DNA of 64,000 nt. It comes from Achromobacter marplatensis. GTDB lineage: Bacteria; Pseudomonadota; Gammaproteobacteria; Burkholderiales; Burkholderiaceae_B. The stretch spans positions 124,001 to 188,000 of the forward strand of contig NZ_NJIG01000010.1 of assembly GCF_002209535.1 (NCBI RefSeq), read 5' to 3'. Below are positions 8,360 to 17,644 of the stretch, one piece after another. Numbering within the stretch: position 1 is the stretch's first letter; each line of letters starts with the position of its first letter. The notes under the pieces were generated by a model that was not told the origin of the DNA, did not search any database, and saw only the letters and a list, made by a program, of their open reading frames with translations. A program made the position numbers and the translations under genes.

Positions 8360-8428
8360 GTTTTTTCCTTTGATTCTTACCTGCTGAAGACCGCCTATTT
8401 TAAGGAGTTTGGCGGTTTCGCGTGCTTG

Positions 8429-8454
8429 AAAAAACGGCGCCCGAGTGGGCGCCG
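8429..8454 (-). terminator. Intrinsic terminator after mltD
   Basis: Read on the minus strand, an 8-bp stem CGGCGCCC/GGGCGCCG (8447-8454 and 8435-8442) with a 4-base loop is followed by a T tract (8429-8434). It ends the gloB-mltD transcript. Confidence 0.8.
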
Positions 8455-8477
8455 TGCTGTTGGGTCAGGCGGGGGGA

Positions 8478-9896
8478 TCAGCCGCGGGCGTTGGTGCCCG
8501 GCACGCGGATCGGGGCGCCCACTTTCAGGGCGCTGCCCTTCAGGTTGTTCAGCGCGCGCAGCGCATCCACCGAAGTGCCGTACTGCTTGGCCAGCGAAAA
8601 CAGGGTGTCGCCCTGGCGGACCTTGTGCGTACGCACGTTCGGGCGGGCGCTGGCCACGCGGGCAGCCGGCGCCGGCGCGGCGCGGCCGCGCGGGGCGGCG
8701 GCCTTGTTGTCGGACGGGGCCGGATCCAGCGCGCCCACGGGTGCCGCCAGGGACGCCAGTTGCACGCCGCCGGTGCCGGGCTCTCCGGGCACCAGCAGGG
8801 CCTGGCCGGAGGCCGACTTCTGGCGCGAGCCGATGTCGTTGGTCTCGCGCAGCTTGGACTCGGTTACGCCGAAACGCTTGGCGATCGCGGCATAGGATTC
8901 GCCGCGGCGCGAGTGGTAGACCTTCCAGGCGCTCAGGTCGCCCTTGTAGTTGGTCAGGTTCGCGTTGAAGATTTCGACGCGGTCGGCCGGCAGCAGCAGG
9001 GTCGGGCCGTGGTCGCCACGGATGACCGGGCGGTTGAACGATGGGTTCAGCGCCTTGAATTCGTCCAGTGGCATTTCGGCCAGCTTAGCGGCGATTTCCA
9101 GGTCGATGTCGCTGTTCTTCTGCACCGTCACGAAGTAGGGCGTGTTGCCCACCGGCGGCAACGCCACCGCATAGCGTTGCGGGTCGGCGATGATGTTCTT
9201 GATGGCCTGCAACTTGGGCACGTAGTTGCGGGTTTCGTCCGGCATGTTCAGGGACAGGTAATCGGTGTTCTGGCCGGCCGCTTCGTTCTTGGCCATGGCG
9301 CGCTGCACCGAGCCTTCACCCCAGTTGTAGGAGGCCAGCGCCAGATACCAGTCGCCCTGCATCTCGAACAGCTTTTCCAGGTAGTCCAGCGCCGCGTTGG
9401 TCGAGGCGATGGGATCGCGGCGCTCGTCGCGCCACCAGTCCTGCTTCAGGTTGAAGTGCGTGCCGGTTGCCGGCACGAACTGCCACAGGCCCGAGGCCTG
9501 CGAGCGCGACAGGGCGGTCGGGTTGTAGGCGCTTTCCACGAACGGCAACAGCGCCAGTTCGGTCGGCAGGCCGCGGCGGTTGATTTCGTCGACGATGAAA
9601 TACAGGTATTTGCCGGCGCGCTCGGCCATGCGCTGCACCGCCTCGGGGTGGGACGCGTAATAGTCGGTCCACTGCTGCGAGAGGTCGGTGTTCAGGTTGG
9701 GAATGGCGAAACCGCGGCGGATGCGGTCCCAGGCGTCGGACGGGGGGTTGGTCAGATCAACCGTTCGGGACGTGTCCCGGGCGATGTATCGCCCTTGGGA
9801 ATTGGTGGTGAGGTTCTTGCTATCGGGGGCTTTGGTTCCTGCGCAACCGGCGAGGACTGCCAGCATGAGTGGCAGAAGGAGTCGGGATAGATTCAT
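8478..9896 (-). CDS. mltD: Membrane-bound lytic murein transglycosylase D
   Basis: A 472-residue lipoprotein (lipobox LAGC at residues 15-18) that cleaves peptidoglycan glycan strands with 1,6-anhydro ends. The SLT domain spans about residues 90-230, with catalytic Glu in 'LLPFVESAYNP', then 'SGLWQF' and 'ALASYNWGEG'. Two LysM domains follow: about residues 320-365 ('YHSRRGESYAAIAKRFGV') and the C-terminal 45 residues ('HKVRQGDTLFSLAKQYG'), joined by a Pro/Ala-rich linker. The start at 9896 lies 7 bp after the gloB stop, so the two genes are co-transcribed. A start at 9929 would place extra residues before the lipoprotein signal. Confidence 0.95.
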   Translation of the reverse strand: MNLSRLLLPLMLAVLAGCAGTKAPDSKNLTTNSQGRYIARDTSRTVDLTNPPSDAWDRIRRGFAIPNLNTDLSQQWTDYYASHPEAVQRMAERAGKYLYFIVDEINRRGLPTELALLPFVESAYNPTALSRSQASGLWQFVPATGTHFNLKQDWWRDERRDPIASTNAALDYLEKLFEMQGDWYLALASYNWGEGSVQRAMAKNEAAGQNTDYLSLNMPDETRNYVPKLQAIKNIIADPQRYAVALPPVGNTPYFVTVQKNSDIDLEIAAKLAEMPLDEFKALNPSFNRPVIRGDHGPTLLLPADRVEIFNANLTNYKGDLSAWKVYHSRRGESYAAIAKRFGVTESKLRETNDIGSRQKSASGQALLVPGEPGTGGVQLASLAAPVGALDPAPSDNKAAAPRGRAAPAPAARVASARPNVRTHKVRQGDTLFSLAKQYGTSVDALRALNNLKGSALKVGAPIRVPGTNARG

Positions 9897-9903
9897 CAGG
9901 CGG

Positions 9904-10725
9904 TCACTTGAAATCGTTCTTCCATTCACGCAGGGAGGCGAAGACCTCTACCGGCGTAGGTTGATTGCGTCCGGCCCAGCTGGCTGCGGCACGAACGACG
10001 TCGACTTGCTGCGTACGCAAAAACGGGTTCGTCGCGCGTTCCTGACCGATCGTCGACGGAAGCGTGGGAAGACCTTCTGCTCGTAGTTGCTGGGCTCGCT
10101 GATACCACTGTTGCAGGGTGCGATTGGCGGGTTCCACAGCCAATGCCCAGCGCAAGTTCGCTAGAGTGTACTCGTGCGCGCAAAAAACCTGTGTATCTGG
10201 CGGTAAAACAGAAAATTTTCCTAAGGAATCATGCATTTGCGTAGGAGTGCCCTCGAAAAGCCGGCCACAGCCCCCCGCAAACAGGGTGTCTCCACAGAAC
10301 AGCACGGGTTCTATTCCTGCCGCCCGGCCCGTGTACGCGATGTGGCCGGCGGTGTGGCCGGGCACGTCCAGCACGCGCAGATCCAGGTCCAGTTCCGGTA
10401 ACACCACGCGGTCGCCTTCGGTCAGCGGCACGTCGCAGCGCGGCAGCCGTTCCCGTGCCGGACCGTATACGGTAATGTCCGCGATGCGTGACAATTCCAG
10501 AACGCCGCCCACATGGTCGCCATGATGGTGCGTGAGTAGAATGGCGCGCAGCCTCAAGCCTTCCTGCTCGAGCCATTGCAGTACGGGACCGGCTTCGCCG
10601 GGATCCACCACGGCGGCGTTGTCACCGTGGACGATGGCCCAGATGTAGTTGTCGGTAAAGGCGGGTAGAGGCAAGACCGCGGCATTGCGTTCGCGGCCGC
10701 CTGCGGGGGCGGTCAAGGCTTGCAT
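9904..10725 (-). CDS. gloB: Hydroxyacylglutathione hydrolase (glyoxalase II)
   Basis: A 273-residue metallo-beta-lactamase-fold enzyme that hydrolyses S-lactoylglutathione to lactate and glutathione, the second step of methylglyoxal detoxification. The metal-binding THHHGDH is at residues 65-71; further ligands lie in 'VPGHTAGH', 'LFCGDTLFAGGCGR' and 'FCAHEYT'. The C-terminal helices include 'RATNPFLR', typical of glyoxalase II. It is followed directly by mltD and is divergent from the methyltransferase gene, with only 20 bp between starts, so promoters must overlap coding DNA or each other. Confidence 0.96.
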   Translation of the reverse strand: MQALTAPAGGRERNAAVLPLPAFTDNYIWAIVHGDNAAVVDPGEAGPVLQWLEQEGLRLRAILLTHHHGDHVGGVLELSRIADITVYGPARERLPRCDVPLTEGDRVVLPELDLDLRVLDVPGHTAGHIAYTGRAAGIEPVLFCGDTLFAGGCGRLFEGTPTQMHDSLGKFSVLPPDTQVFCAHEYTLANLRWALAVEPANRTLQQWYQRAQQLRAEGLPTLPSTIGQERATNPFLRTQQVDVVRAAASWAGRNQPTPVEVFASLREWKNDFK

Positions 10726-10745
10726 GAGATTCGAAGGAATAAAAC

Positions 10746-11525
10746 GTGGCAGAAGATACTCCGCCGATTGTAGAACTGGCCGAATGGTTCCAGACGCCGC
10801 CGGGGCAGTACGCGCTGGCCTGGGAACGGGCCCAGTTCGACGCGGCTGTCGCGGACGTGTTCGGATATTACGCCTGGCAGGTCGGGTTGGCCGACATGAA
10901 CCTGCTGCGGGCCAACCGCATGCCCTTCAAAGGCTATGTCGGTACCGAGACCCCTTGCGCGGAGAGCATCGCCGGCTGGCAGTCCCGCGTGGTGCTGGCC
11001 GAACCCGAAGCGCTTCCATTCGAAACCCAGAGCGTCGACCTGCTGATCCTGCCGCATGCCTTCGAGTGCACGCAGGATCCGCATAACGTCCTGCGCGAGG
11101 TCGAGCGTGTGCTGGTGCCGGAAGGGCGGGTCGTGATTTCAGGCTTCAACCCCTGGAGTATGTGGGGCGCGCGCACGCGTATGCCCGGCATGGAGCCCTG
11201 GCTGCCGCAGCCGCCGTCCTCCCAGGTGTCGCTGCCGCGACTGAAAGACTGGTTCAAGCTGCTGTCGCTGGAAGTCGAGGCCAGCCATTTCGGCTGCTAC
11301 GCACCCGCCTGCCGCAGCGAGAAATGGCTCCAGCGCTGGGGCTTCCTGGAATCAGCCGGCGCTCGCTGGTGGAGTCTGGGCGGGGCGGTCTATATGGTGT
11401 CGGCGGTCAAGCGGGTGGCCGGCATGCGTATCATCGGCCCTGCCTGGAAAACCAAGCCCAAGCGCGCGCGCGCCGCCTCCGTGGTGGTCAACCGCCAGGC
11501 CGACGACGGCTTCGACCCGTCCTGA
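10746..11525 (+). CDS. SAM-dependent class I methyltransferase
   Basis: A 259-residue protein with a methyltransferase core: '[55 protein letters not shown]'-type spacing covers motifs II to post-II, though motif I is degenerate ('VGTETP'). It starts at GTG (10746) preceded by AAGGA. The family often sits between gloB and rnhA in beta- and gammaproteobacteria. Substrate is not known. The C-terminus is Lys/Arg rich ('[15 protein letters not shown]'). Confidence 0.85.
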   Translation: MAEDTPPIVELAEWFQTPPGQYALAWERAQFDAAVADVFGYYAWQVGLADMNLLRANRMPFKGYVGTETPCAESIAGWQSRVVLAEPEALPFETQSVDLLILPHAFECTQDPHNVLREVERVLVPEGRVVISGFNPWSMWGARTRMPGMEPWLPQPPSSQVSLPRLKDWFKLLSLEVEASHFGCYAPACRSEKWLQRWGFLESAGARWWSLGGAVYMVSAVKRVAGMRIIGPAWKTKPKRARAASVVVNRQADDGFDPS

Positions 11526-11577
11526 ACGGCTCGCGCCCGCCTATTTTTTGCACGAACAAGGATTACCAAGCAGCACC

Positions 11578-12039
11578 ATGCAGGACAACAAACCGAACGA
11601 TCAGAAAGTGGAAATGTGGACCGATGGCGCCTGCAAGGGCAATCCGGGTCCGGGGGGCTGGGGCGTGCTGATGCGCGCGGGCGGCCACGAAAAAACCATG
11701 CACGGCGGAGAACTCCAGACCACCAACAACCGCATGGAGCTGCTGGCGGTCATCGAAGGCCTGCGCGCGCTCAAGCGCGCCTGCGTCGTCACCATCCACA
11801 CGGACTCGCAGTACGTGATGAAGGGCATGACCGAGTGGCTGGCGAACTGGAAGCGCCGCGGCTGGATGACGGCCGACAAGAAGCCCGTCAAGAACGTCGA
11901 ACTCTGGCAGGCCCTGGACGAGCAGGTCCAGCGCCATCAGGTGTCCTGGCGCTGGGTCCGCGGGCACGCCGGCGATCCGGGCAACGAACGGGCCGACCAA
12001 CTGGCCAATATGGGCGTGGAATCGGCCAAGCGGGGCTGA
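11578..12039 (+). CDS. rnhA: Ribonuclease HI
   Basis: A 153-residue RNase HI that degrades the RNA of RNA-DNA hybrids. The catalytic set is complete: Asp16 ('[17 protein letters not shown]'), Glu54 ('TNNRMEL'), Asp76 ('IHTDSQYV'), His130 ('[13 protein letters not shown]') and Asp140. The basic protrusion 'NWKRRGW' is present. The ATG at 11578 gives the usual family length; an upstream TTG (11548) would add ten residues. It follows the methyltransferase by 52 bp. Confidence 0.97.
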   Translation: MQDNKPNDQKVEMWTDGACKGNPGPGGWGVLMRAGGHEKTMHGGELQTTNNRMELLAVIEGLRALKRACVVTIHTDSQYVMKGMTEWLANWKRRGWMTADKKPVKNVELWQALDEQVQRHQVSWRWVRGHAGDPGNERADQLANMGVESAKRG

Positions 12040-12063
12040 GGGCATCGGGATATACCCTGAATT

Positions 12064-12085
12064 CCGCCGTTTGGGGCGGATTTAG
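12064..12085 (+). terminator. Weak terminator-like hairpin after rnhA
   Basis: CCGCC (12064-12068) pairs with GGCGG (12075-12079) across six bases, followed by a T-rich but broken tail. It is 24 bp after the rnhA stop and may attenuate readthrough into the efflux genes. Confidence 0.35.
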
Positions 12086-12216
12086 TTCTTTCATCCGGCT
12101 TCTGGATTGTTCCAGTATGTAAATTCGGGTGCTACAGTGCCTTCCCCATTCCAGTTCCTGCGGCGTTCGGCCAGGTGGGGAATACGGTCCGCGCCGCACC
12201 ACTGCCACATTCGCGC

Positions 12217-13299
12217 ATGAAAAAAGCTGTACTGCTGGCCGCCGTCGCGGCCGGGTTGGCCGCGGGGGCCGCACTTGGCGTTTTCGTGCCGCGCTGGCTC
12301 GCGCCCGGCGCCACGACCACCCAGACCGCCACCAAGCCGCAGGTCGCGCTGGCCAGTCCCGTGCGCGTTGAAGTGGCGGCCGTCCAGGAAATCCCCTTTG
12401 CGCGCGGCCTGTCGGCCGTGGGCAGCCTGCGTTCCGACGAGTCCGTCGTGCTGCGGCCGGAAGTGGCTGGACGCATCCAGACGATCGAATTCAAGGAAGG
12501 CCAGCCCGTCACGCGCGGCCAGACGCTGATCCGGCTGGACGATTCCGTGCCGCGCGCCGAACTGGCGCAGGCCCGTGCCAACCTGACCCTGGCGCAAAGC
12601 CACTACCGCCGTGCCGTCGAGTTGCAGGGCAAGGGCTTCGTCAGCCAGCAGGCGCGCGACGAATCCGCCAGTACGCTCAAGGTCCAGGAAGCTGCCGTGG
12701 CGCTGGCGCAGGCGCGGCTGGACAAGATGACGATCTCGGCCCCGTTCGGCGGCATCGTGGGGTTGCGCAGCGTGTCCGTGGGCGACTACGTCAACCAGGG
12801 GCAGGACTTGGCGCCGCTTGAGGCGATCGATCCTCTGAAAGTGGATTTCCGCGTGCCGGAAATGTACCTGAGCAAAGTGGGCGTCGGCCAGCAGCTGACG
12901 CTGCGCCTGGATGCGCTGCCGGGCCAGGATCGCCAGGGGCTGGTCTATGCCGTCAGCCCGCTGGTGGACGCAGGCGGCCGGTCCATCCTGTTGCGCGCCA
13001 CCGTCGCCAACAAGGACGCGGTGCTGCGGCCGGGCATGTTCGCGCGCGTGCAACTGCTGTTCAATCAGGACAAGGCCCTGGTGGCTCCGGAAGCCGCGTT
13101 GTCGCCCTCGGGTGAAACGCAGTACGTTTACCGGATCAAGGACGGCCGCGCGGAGCGCCGCGAAGTGACCATCGGCGAACGCCGCGAGGGCCGCGTCGAA
13201 ATCCTGACGGGCGTGGCGGCGGGCGACAAGCTGGTGGTGGCGGGCATGCAGCGCGTGACCGACGGCGCCACCGTGGATGTCGTCGGCGGCGGCTCGTGA
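12217..13299 (+). CDS. RND efflux periplasmic adaptor (membrane fusion protein)
   Basis: A 360-residue HlyD/AcrA-type adaptor. An N-terminal hydrophobic segment (about residues 2-24) anchors or exports it. Then come the lipoyl-like half motifs ('SVVLRPEVAGRIQTIEFKEGQPVTRGQTLIRLDD'-type and 'ISAPFGGIVGLRSVSVGDYVNQGQDLAPLE'-type), a short alpha-hairpin (about residues 110-175), a beta-barrel and the membrane-proximal domain. It links the inner-membrane pump encoded 33 bp downstream to an outer-membrane channel not encoded here. The ATG at 12217 is chosen because it starts the hydrophobic segment. Confidence 0.93.
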   Translation: MKKAVLLAAVAAGLAAGAALGVFVPRWLAPGATTTQTATKPQVALASPVRVEVAAVQEIPFARGLSAVGSLRSDESVVLRPEVAGRIQTIEFKEGQPVTRGQTLIRLDDSVPRAELAQARANLTLAQSHYRRAVELQGKGFVSQQARDESASTLKVQEAAVALAQARLDKMTISAPFGGIVGLRSVSVGDYVNQGQDLAPLEAIDPLKVDFRVPEMYLSKVGVGQQLTLRLDALPGQDRQGLVYAVSPLVDAGGRSILLRATVANKDAVLRPGMFARVQLLFNQDKALVAPEAALSPSGETQYVYRIKDGRAERREVTIGERREGRVEILTGVAAGDKLVVAGMQRVTDGATVDVVGGGS

Positions 13300-13332
13300 T
13301 GCCGGCCCTTCTTCTTTCTTGGCGATAGCGCA

Positions 13333-16300
13333 ATGCGTATCTCGGAAACCTGCATCAAGCGGCCGGTCTTCGCGTCGGTCCTGTCGCTGATCATCGTGCT
13401 GATCGGCTTGATCTCCTATTCGCGCCTGACGGTGCGCGAATACCCCAAGATCGACGAGCCCATCGTGTCGGTGGACACCACCTACAAGGGCGCCTCGCCG
13501 GAAGTGATCGAGTCGCAGGTGACCAAGCCGCTGGAAGACCAGCTGGCCGGCATCGAAGGCGTGGACGTGATGACCTCGCGCAGCCGTTCCGAACGCAGCC
13601 TGATCAACATCAAGTTCAACCTTTCCCGCAACCCGGACGCGGCCGCGGCTGAAGTGCGCGATAAGGTGTCACGCGCCCGGCGCTTCCTGCCCGACGAGAT
13701 CGACGAGCCCATCATCGGCAAGGTCGAGGCCGACTCCCAGCCCATCATCTACATCGCGGTGGAGTCCGGCACGTACTCGGCGATCCAGACCTCCGACTAC
13801 ATCAACCGCTATATCAAGACCCGGCTGTCGGTGCTGCCGGGGGCGGCGGAAGTCCGCGTTTTCGGCGAACGCCTGCCGTCCATGCGCATCTACGTCGACC
13901 GCGACAAGCTGGCCGCCTACGGCCTGACCGTGCAGGATGTCGAGGCCGCGCTGCGCAGCCAGAACGTCGAGATCCCGGCCGGGCGCATCGAATCGCGCGC
14001 CCGCGAGTTCTCGGTAGTGTCGTCCACCGACCTGCAGACGCCCGCCCAGTTCGAAGACGTGATCGTGGCCAACGTGAAGGGCTACCCAGTCCGCCTGCGC
14101 GACGTGTCCAAGGTCGAGATCGCAGCCGCCAGCGACCGCGTGCTGTCGCGCTTCAACGGCAAGCCTGCGATCAACATCGGCGTGACGCGGCAATCCACCG
14201 CCAACCCGCTGGAGCTGTCCAAGGCCGCGCGCCTGGAAGTCGAGCGCCTGAACGAGACGCTGCCTGCGGGCATGAAGCTGAACATCGCCTACGACTCGTC
14301 GGTGTTCATTGAACGCTCCATCGATTCCGTCTTCCACACCATCGGCGAAGCCATCGTCCTGGTGGTGCTGGTGATCTTCTTCTTCCTGCGCAACCTGCGC
14401 GCCAGCATCATCCCCATCGTCACCATCCCCGTATCGCTGGTGGGCGCCTGCGCGCTGATGTACCTCTTCGGCTTTTCGATCAATACGCTGACCTTGCTGG
14501 CGATGGTGCTGGCCATCGGCCTGGTGGTGGACGACGCCATCGTGGTGCTGGAGAACATCTACCGCCACATCGAAGAGGGCATGCCGCGCAAGGAAGCCGC
14601 GCTGCGCGGGTCGAAGGAAATCGGGTTCGCGGTGGTCGCCATGACCATGACGCTGGTCACCGTGTATGCGCCGCTGGCCTTTGCCACGGGCCGCACCGGG
14701 CGGCTGTTCATCGAATTCGCGCTGGCGCTGGCCGGCGCGGTGCTGGTCTCGGGCTTTGTCGCGCTGACGCTGACGCCCATGATGTGCTCGGTGCTGCTGC
14801 GCCACGAAAGCAGCCACAGCCGCTGGTACAACCTGATCGAAGGCTGGCTGAACGGCATGAGCAACGGCTACCGCCGCCTGCTGGGCGCATCCCTGCGCCA
14901 CCGCTGGCTGGTGGTGGTGATCGGCCTGGCCGTGGCGGCCGGCAGCGGCGTCCTGTTCAAAGTGGTCAAGAGCGAACTGGCTCCTATCGAAGACCGAGGC
15001 GTGGTGTTCGGCATCGTCAGCTCGCCGGAAGGCGCCACACTGAACTACACGCTGGACAGCATGCTCGGCATCGAGAAGTTCTATTCCGAGATCCCCGAGG
15101 CCAGCGGCAGCCAGGTCACGGTGGGCTTTCCGACCGTGACAGACGGCACCGCCATCCTGCGCTTGAAGCCATGGGAGGAACGCAGCCGCAAGCAGCAGGC
15201 CATCACCCAGCAACTGCAGCCGCAGTTCTCGTCGCTGCCGGGCGTGCGCGCCTTTCCGACCAACCCGCCGTCGCTGGGCCAGTCCGCGCGCTCCAAACCG
15301 GTGGAATTCATCATCATGAGCCAGGCGTCCTACGCGGAGCTGGCGCGGCTGACGGAAGTGTTCCTGACCGAACTGCGCAAGTATCCCGGCCTGCTCAACC
15401 TGGATACCGACCTGCGCTTGAACACACCGGAACTGCGGGTGCGCGTGGACCGCGACAAGATGGCCGACGTGGGCGCCAACGTGGATACCGTGGGCCGCAC
15501 GCTGGAATCGATGCTGGGCGGGCGCCAGGTCACCCGCTACAAGGACGAGGGCGAGCAGTACGACGTGATCGTGCAGGTGACGCCGCGCGACCGCGCCAAC
15601 CCCACCGACATCTCGGGCATCTACGTGCGGGCGCGCGACGGCAGCATGGTGCAGCTGGATAACCTGCTGGGCGTGCACGAAGGCGTGTCGCCGCAGTCGC
15701 TGAACCACTTCAACCGCCTGCGCGCGGTGAAGATCGACGCCGCCGTGGCACCCGGCTATGCCCTGGGCGAAGTCCTGACCCACATGCACCAGGTTGCGCG
15801 CGACGTGCTGCCCAACACCATCGTGACCGACCTGGACGGCCAGTCGCGCGAATTCCGCGATTCGTCGGGCAGCATCTATCTGGTCTTCGGCATGGCGCTG
15901 GCCTTCATCTACCTGGTGCTGGCCGCGCAGTTCGAAAGCTGGCGCAACCCCTTCATCATCATGTTGTCGGTGCCGCTGTCCATGACGGGCGCGCTGCTGG
16001 CCTTGTGGCTGACGGGCGGCACGCTGTCCATCTACAGCCAGATCGGCCTGATCACGCTGGTGGGCCTGATCACCAAGCACGGCATCCTCATCGTGGAATT
16101 CACTAACCAGCTGCGCGACGAAGGCCGCGAACTGTTCGCCGCCGTTACCGAGGCAAGCGTCCTGCGGTTGCGCCCCATCCTGATGACGACGGGCGCCATG
16201 GTGCTGGGCACGGTGCCGCTGGCGCTATCCACCGGGGCAGGGGCCGAATCGCGCCAGCAGATCGGCTGGGTCCTGGTCGGCGGGCTGATGCTGGGTACAC

Positions 16301-16449
16301 TACTGACCTTGTTCGTCGTGCCGGTGGCCTATACGCTGATTGCCACCGCGCGCCAGAAACCCGGCCATGCCGGCAGTGCAGAGCATCCCCCGGCCCACCC
16401 GCCGGGCGCTCACACGCCGCCGGCTTCGGCCAACCCAGCGTCGGAATAA
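13333..16449 (+). CDS. RND-family efflux pump, HAE1-like inner-membrane transporter
   Basis: A 1038-residue RND transporter, the usual length. It has the twelve-helix layout with two large periplasmic loops. TM4 holds the proton-relay pair Asp400-Asp401 ('IGLVVDDAIVVLENIYRH'). Others are 'PVFASVLSLIIVLIGL' at TM1 and 'LITKHGILIVEFTNQLRDEG' in TM10-11. It drives drug or metabolite export by proton antiport with the adaptor upstream. The C-terminus ends in a Pro/His-rich tail. No outer-membrane channel or regulator gene is adjacent, so it probably uses a shared TolC/OprM protein. Substrate is unknown. Confidence 0.95.
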   Translation: MRISETCIKRPVFASVLSLIIVLIGLISYSRLTVREYPKIDEPIVSVDTTYKGASPEVIESQVTKPLEDQLAGIEGVDVMTSRSRSERSLINIKFNLSRNPDAAAAEVRDKVSRARRFLPDEIDEPIIGKVEADSQPIIYIAVESGTYSAIQTSDYINRYIKTRLSVLPGAAEVRVFGERLPSMRIYVDRDKLAAYGLTVQDVEAALRSQNVEIPAGRIESRAREFSVVSSTDLQTPAQFEDVIVANVKGYPVRLRDVSKVEIAAASDRVLSRFNGKPAINIGVTRQSTANPLELSKAARLEVERLNETLPAGMKLNIAYDSSVFIERSIDSVFHTIGEAIVLVVLVIFFFLRNLRASIIPIVTIPVSLVGACALMYLFGFSINTLTLLAMVLAIGLVVDDAIVVLENIYRHIEEGMPRKEAALRGSKEIGFAVVAMTMTLVTVYAPLAFATGRTGRLFIEFALALAGAVLVSGFVALTLTPMMCSVLLRHESSHSRWYNLIEGWLNGMSNGYRRLLGASLRHRWLVVVIGLAVAAGSGVLFKVVKSELAPIEDRGVVFGIVSSPEGATLNYTLDSMLGIEKFYSEIPEASGSQVTVGFPTVTDGTAILRLKPWEERSRKQQAITQQLQPQFSSLPGVRAFPTNPPSLGQSARSKPVEFIIMSQASYAELARLTEVFLTELRKYPGLLNLDTDLRLNTPELRVRVDRDKMADVGANVDTVGRTLESMLGGRQVTRYKDEGEQYDVIVQVTPRDRANPTDISGIYVRARDGSMVQLDNLLGVHEGVSPQSLNHFNRLRAVKIDAAVAPGYALGEVLTHMHQVARDVLPNTIVTDLDGQSREFRDSSGSIYLVFGMALAFIYLVLAAQFESWRNPFIIMLSVPLSMTGALLALWLTGGTLSIYSQIGLITLVGLITKHGILIVEFTNQLRDEGRELFAAVTEASVLRLRPILMTTGAMVLGTVPLALSTGAGAESRQQIGWVLVGGLMLGTLLTLFVVPVAYTLIATARQKPGHAGSAEHPPAHPPGAHTPPASANPASE

Positions 16450-16452
16450 GTT

Positions 16453-17175
16453 ATGCGCCAGATCATCTTTGACACGGAAACCACCGGACTTGACCCCGCC
16501 CAGGGGCATCGCATCGTCGAGATCGGCTGCGTGGAAATGGTCAATCGGATGTCCACGGGCAATAACCTGCACATCTACCTGAACCCGGACCGCGACAGCG
16601 ACCCCGAGGCCTTGGCGGTGCACGGGCTGACGACGGAGTTCCTGTCGGACAAGCCCCGCTTCGCCGATGTGGCGGACGAGTTCGTCAAGTTCATCCAGGG
16701 CGCCGAACTGATCGCGCACAACGCCGCGTTCGACGTGAAGTTCTTCAACGCCGAACTGGCCAAGACGGGCCGCGGCCCGATCACCGAATACTGCGAGACG
16801 GTCACCGATTCGCTGTTGCACGCGCGGTCGCTGTTCCCGGGCAAGCGCAATTCGCTGGACGCGCTGTGCGACCGCTTCGGCATTTCCAACGCTCATCGCA
16901 CGCTGCACGGCGCATTGCTTGACTCGCAGTTGCTGGCCGAAGTCTGGCTGGCCATGACGCGCGGGCAGGACGCGCTGTTGATCGACGTGGACGACAACGA
17001 CGGCGCCGGCAGCGACGGCATCGTGCTGGCCAGGTTCGATGCGTCGGGCCTGGTGGTGGTCAAAGCCAGCGACGAGGAACTCGCCGAGCACGAGACCTAC
17101 CTGGCGGCCCTGGATAAGTCCGTGGGCGGCGAGTGCGTGTGGCGCAAGCTGGATGCGCCGGTCGCGGCTGCGTAA
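16453..17175 (+). CDS. dnaQ: DNA polymerase III epsilon subunit (3'-5' proofreading exonuclease)
   Basis: A 240-residue DEDDh exonuclease. Exo I is 'FDTETTGLDP' at residues 6-15, Exo II is 'LIAHNAAFDVKFFNAEL', and Exo III is 'HRTLHGALLDSQLLAEVW' with the catalytic His and Asp. The C-terminal ~60 residues link to the polymerase alpha subunit. It starts only 3 bp after the RND pump stop, which implies co-transcription or a promoter inside the pump gene. rnhA and dnaQ are usually adjacent in proteobacteria; here the RND pair lies between them. Confidence 0.96.
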   Translation: MRQIIFDTETTGLDPAQGHRIVEIGCVEMVNRMSTGNNLHIYLNPDRDSDPEALAVHGLTTEFLSDKPRFADVADEFVKFIQGAELIAHNAAFDVKFFNAELAKTGRGPITEYCETVTDSLLHARSLFPGKRNSLDALCDRFGISNAHRTLHGALLDSQLLAEVWLAMTRGQDALLIDVDDNDGAGSDGIVLARFDASGLVVVKASDEELAEHETYLAALDKSVGGECVWRKLDAPVAAA

Positions 17176-17193
17176 ATAATTATCCGAGGCGAC

Positions 17194-17223
17194 TTGCGCA
17201 CGTTTTAAAAAACATGCTATTAT
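17194..17223 (+). promoter_or_regulatory. tRNA-Val promoter
   Basis: -35 TTGCGC (17194-17199) and extended -10 TGCTATTAT (hexamer 17218-17223) with an 18-bp spacer, placing the start about 7 bp before the tRNA. Confidence 0.6.
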
Positions 17224-17236
17224 TTCGCCTCTTTCA

Positions 17237-17311
17237 GGGTGGTTAGCTCAGTGGTAGAGCACTGCCTTCACACGGCAGGGGTCACAAGTTCGAAACTTGT
17301 ACCACCCACCA
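17237..17311 (+). tRNA. tRNA-Val (anticodon CAC)
   Basis: A 75-nt cloverleaf with CCA encoded. The acceptor GGGTGGT pairs with ACCACCC, the D-arm stem is GCTC/GAGC, the anticodon stem CTGCC/GGCAG encloses TTCACAC (anticodon CAC, reading GTG), and the T-arm ACAAG/CTTGT encloses TTCGAAA. Discriminator base A is normal for valine tRNAs. Confidence 0.96.
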
Positions 17312-17417
17312 AAGACCCTTGAGAGACAGCGCAGGCCCAATATCCAACAAGCCGAAGTTGTCATCAAGTCGCACAGCAAACCGTATCGCAAGATGCGTTG
17401 CCGGGTGCAAAGCAAAC

Positions 17418-17445
17418 AAGCCAACCTTTATCGGTTGGCTTTTTT
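17418..17445 (+). terminator. Intrinsic terminator of the tRNA-Val transcript
   Basis: A 9-bp stem AAGCCAACC/GGTTGGCTT (17418-17426 and 17433-17441) with a 6-base loop, followed by a T tract and a second TTTT. It lies 106 bp past the mature tRNA end. Confidence 0.85.
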
Positions 17446-17644
17446 GTTTTCTGCCGCAGGCAAGGGCGTAGCAAAAGCCGTGGCGAAATGCCGTGCGCGC
17501 CGCGCTAATCCTATATTCTATTGATCAGACGCAACCGCGCCGTTGGCCCTTGCGTCCCGTCGGGTCTTTGCATGTCTATGATTGTTGTGCGGCGAACCCC
17601 TGGAGGAAACCTCCCGGGCACGCCGATGCGAACAGGAGACGTCC
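17446..17644. other. Noncoding stretch before the 55-residue membrane protein
   Basis: Together with the tRNA trailer this makes over 300 bp without a protein gene. A TATATT (17512-17517) may be the -10 of the small gene that follows; I see no good -35 and no convincing RNA gene. Confidence 0.4.

Noticed and set aside
13669-16080. An 803-codon open frame on the strand opposite the RND pump gene.
   Set aside because: It is fully antisense to a well-supported transporter gene; its composition (His/Gln/Arg/Asp rich, no domains) is what GC-rich codon use produces on the opposite strand.
17297-17524. A possible 75-residue protein after the tRNA.
   Set aside because: It begins inside the tRNA 3' end and runs through the terminator hairpin.
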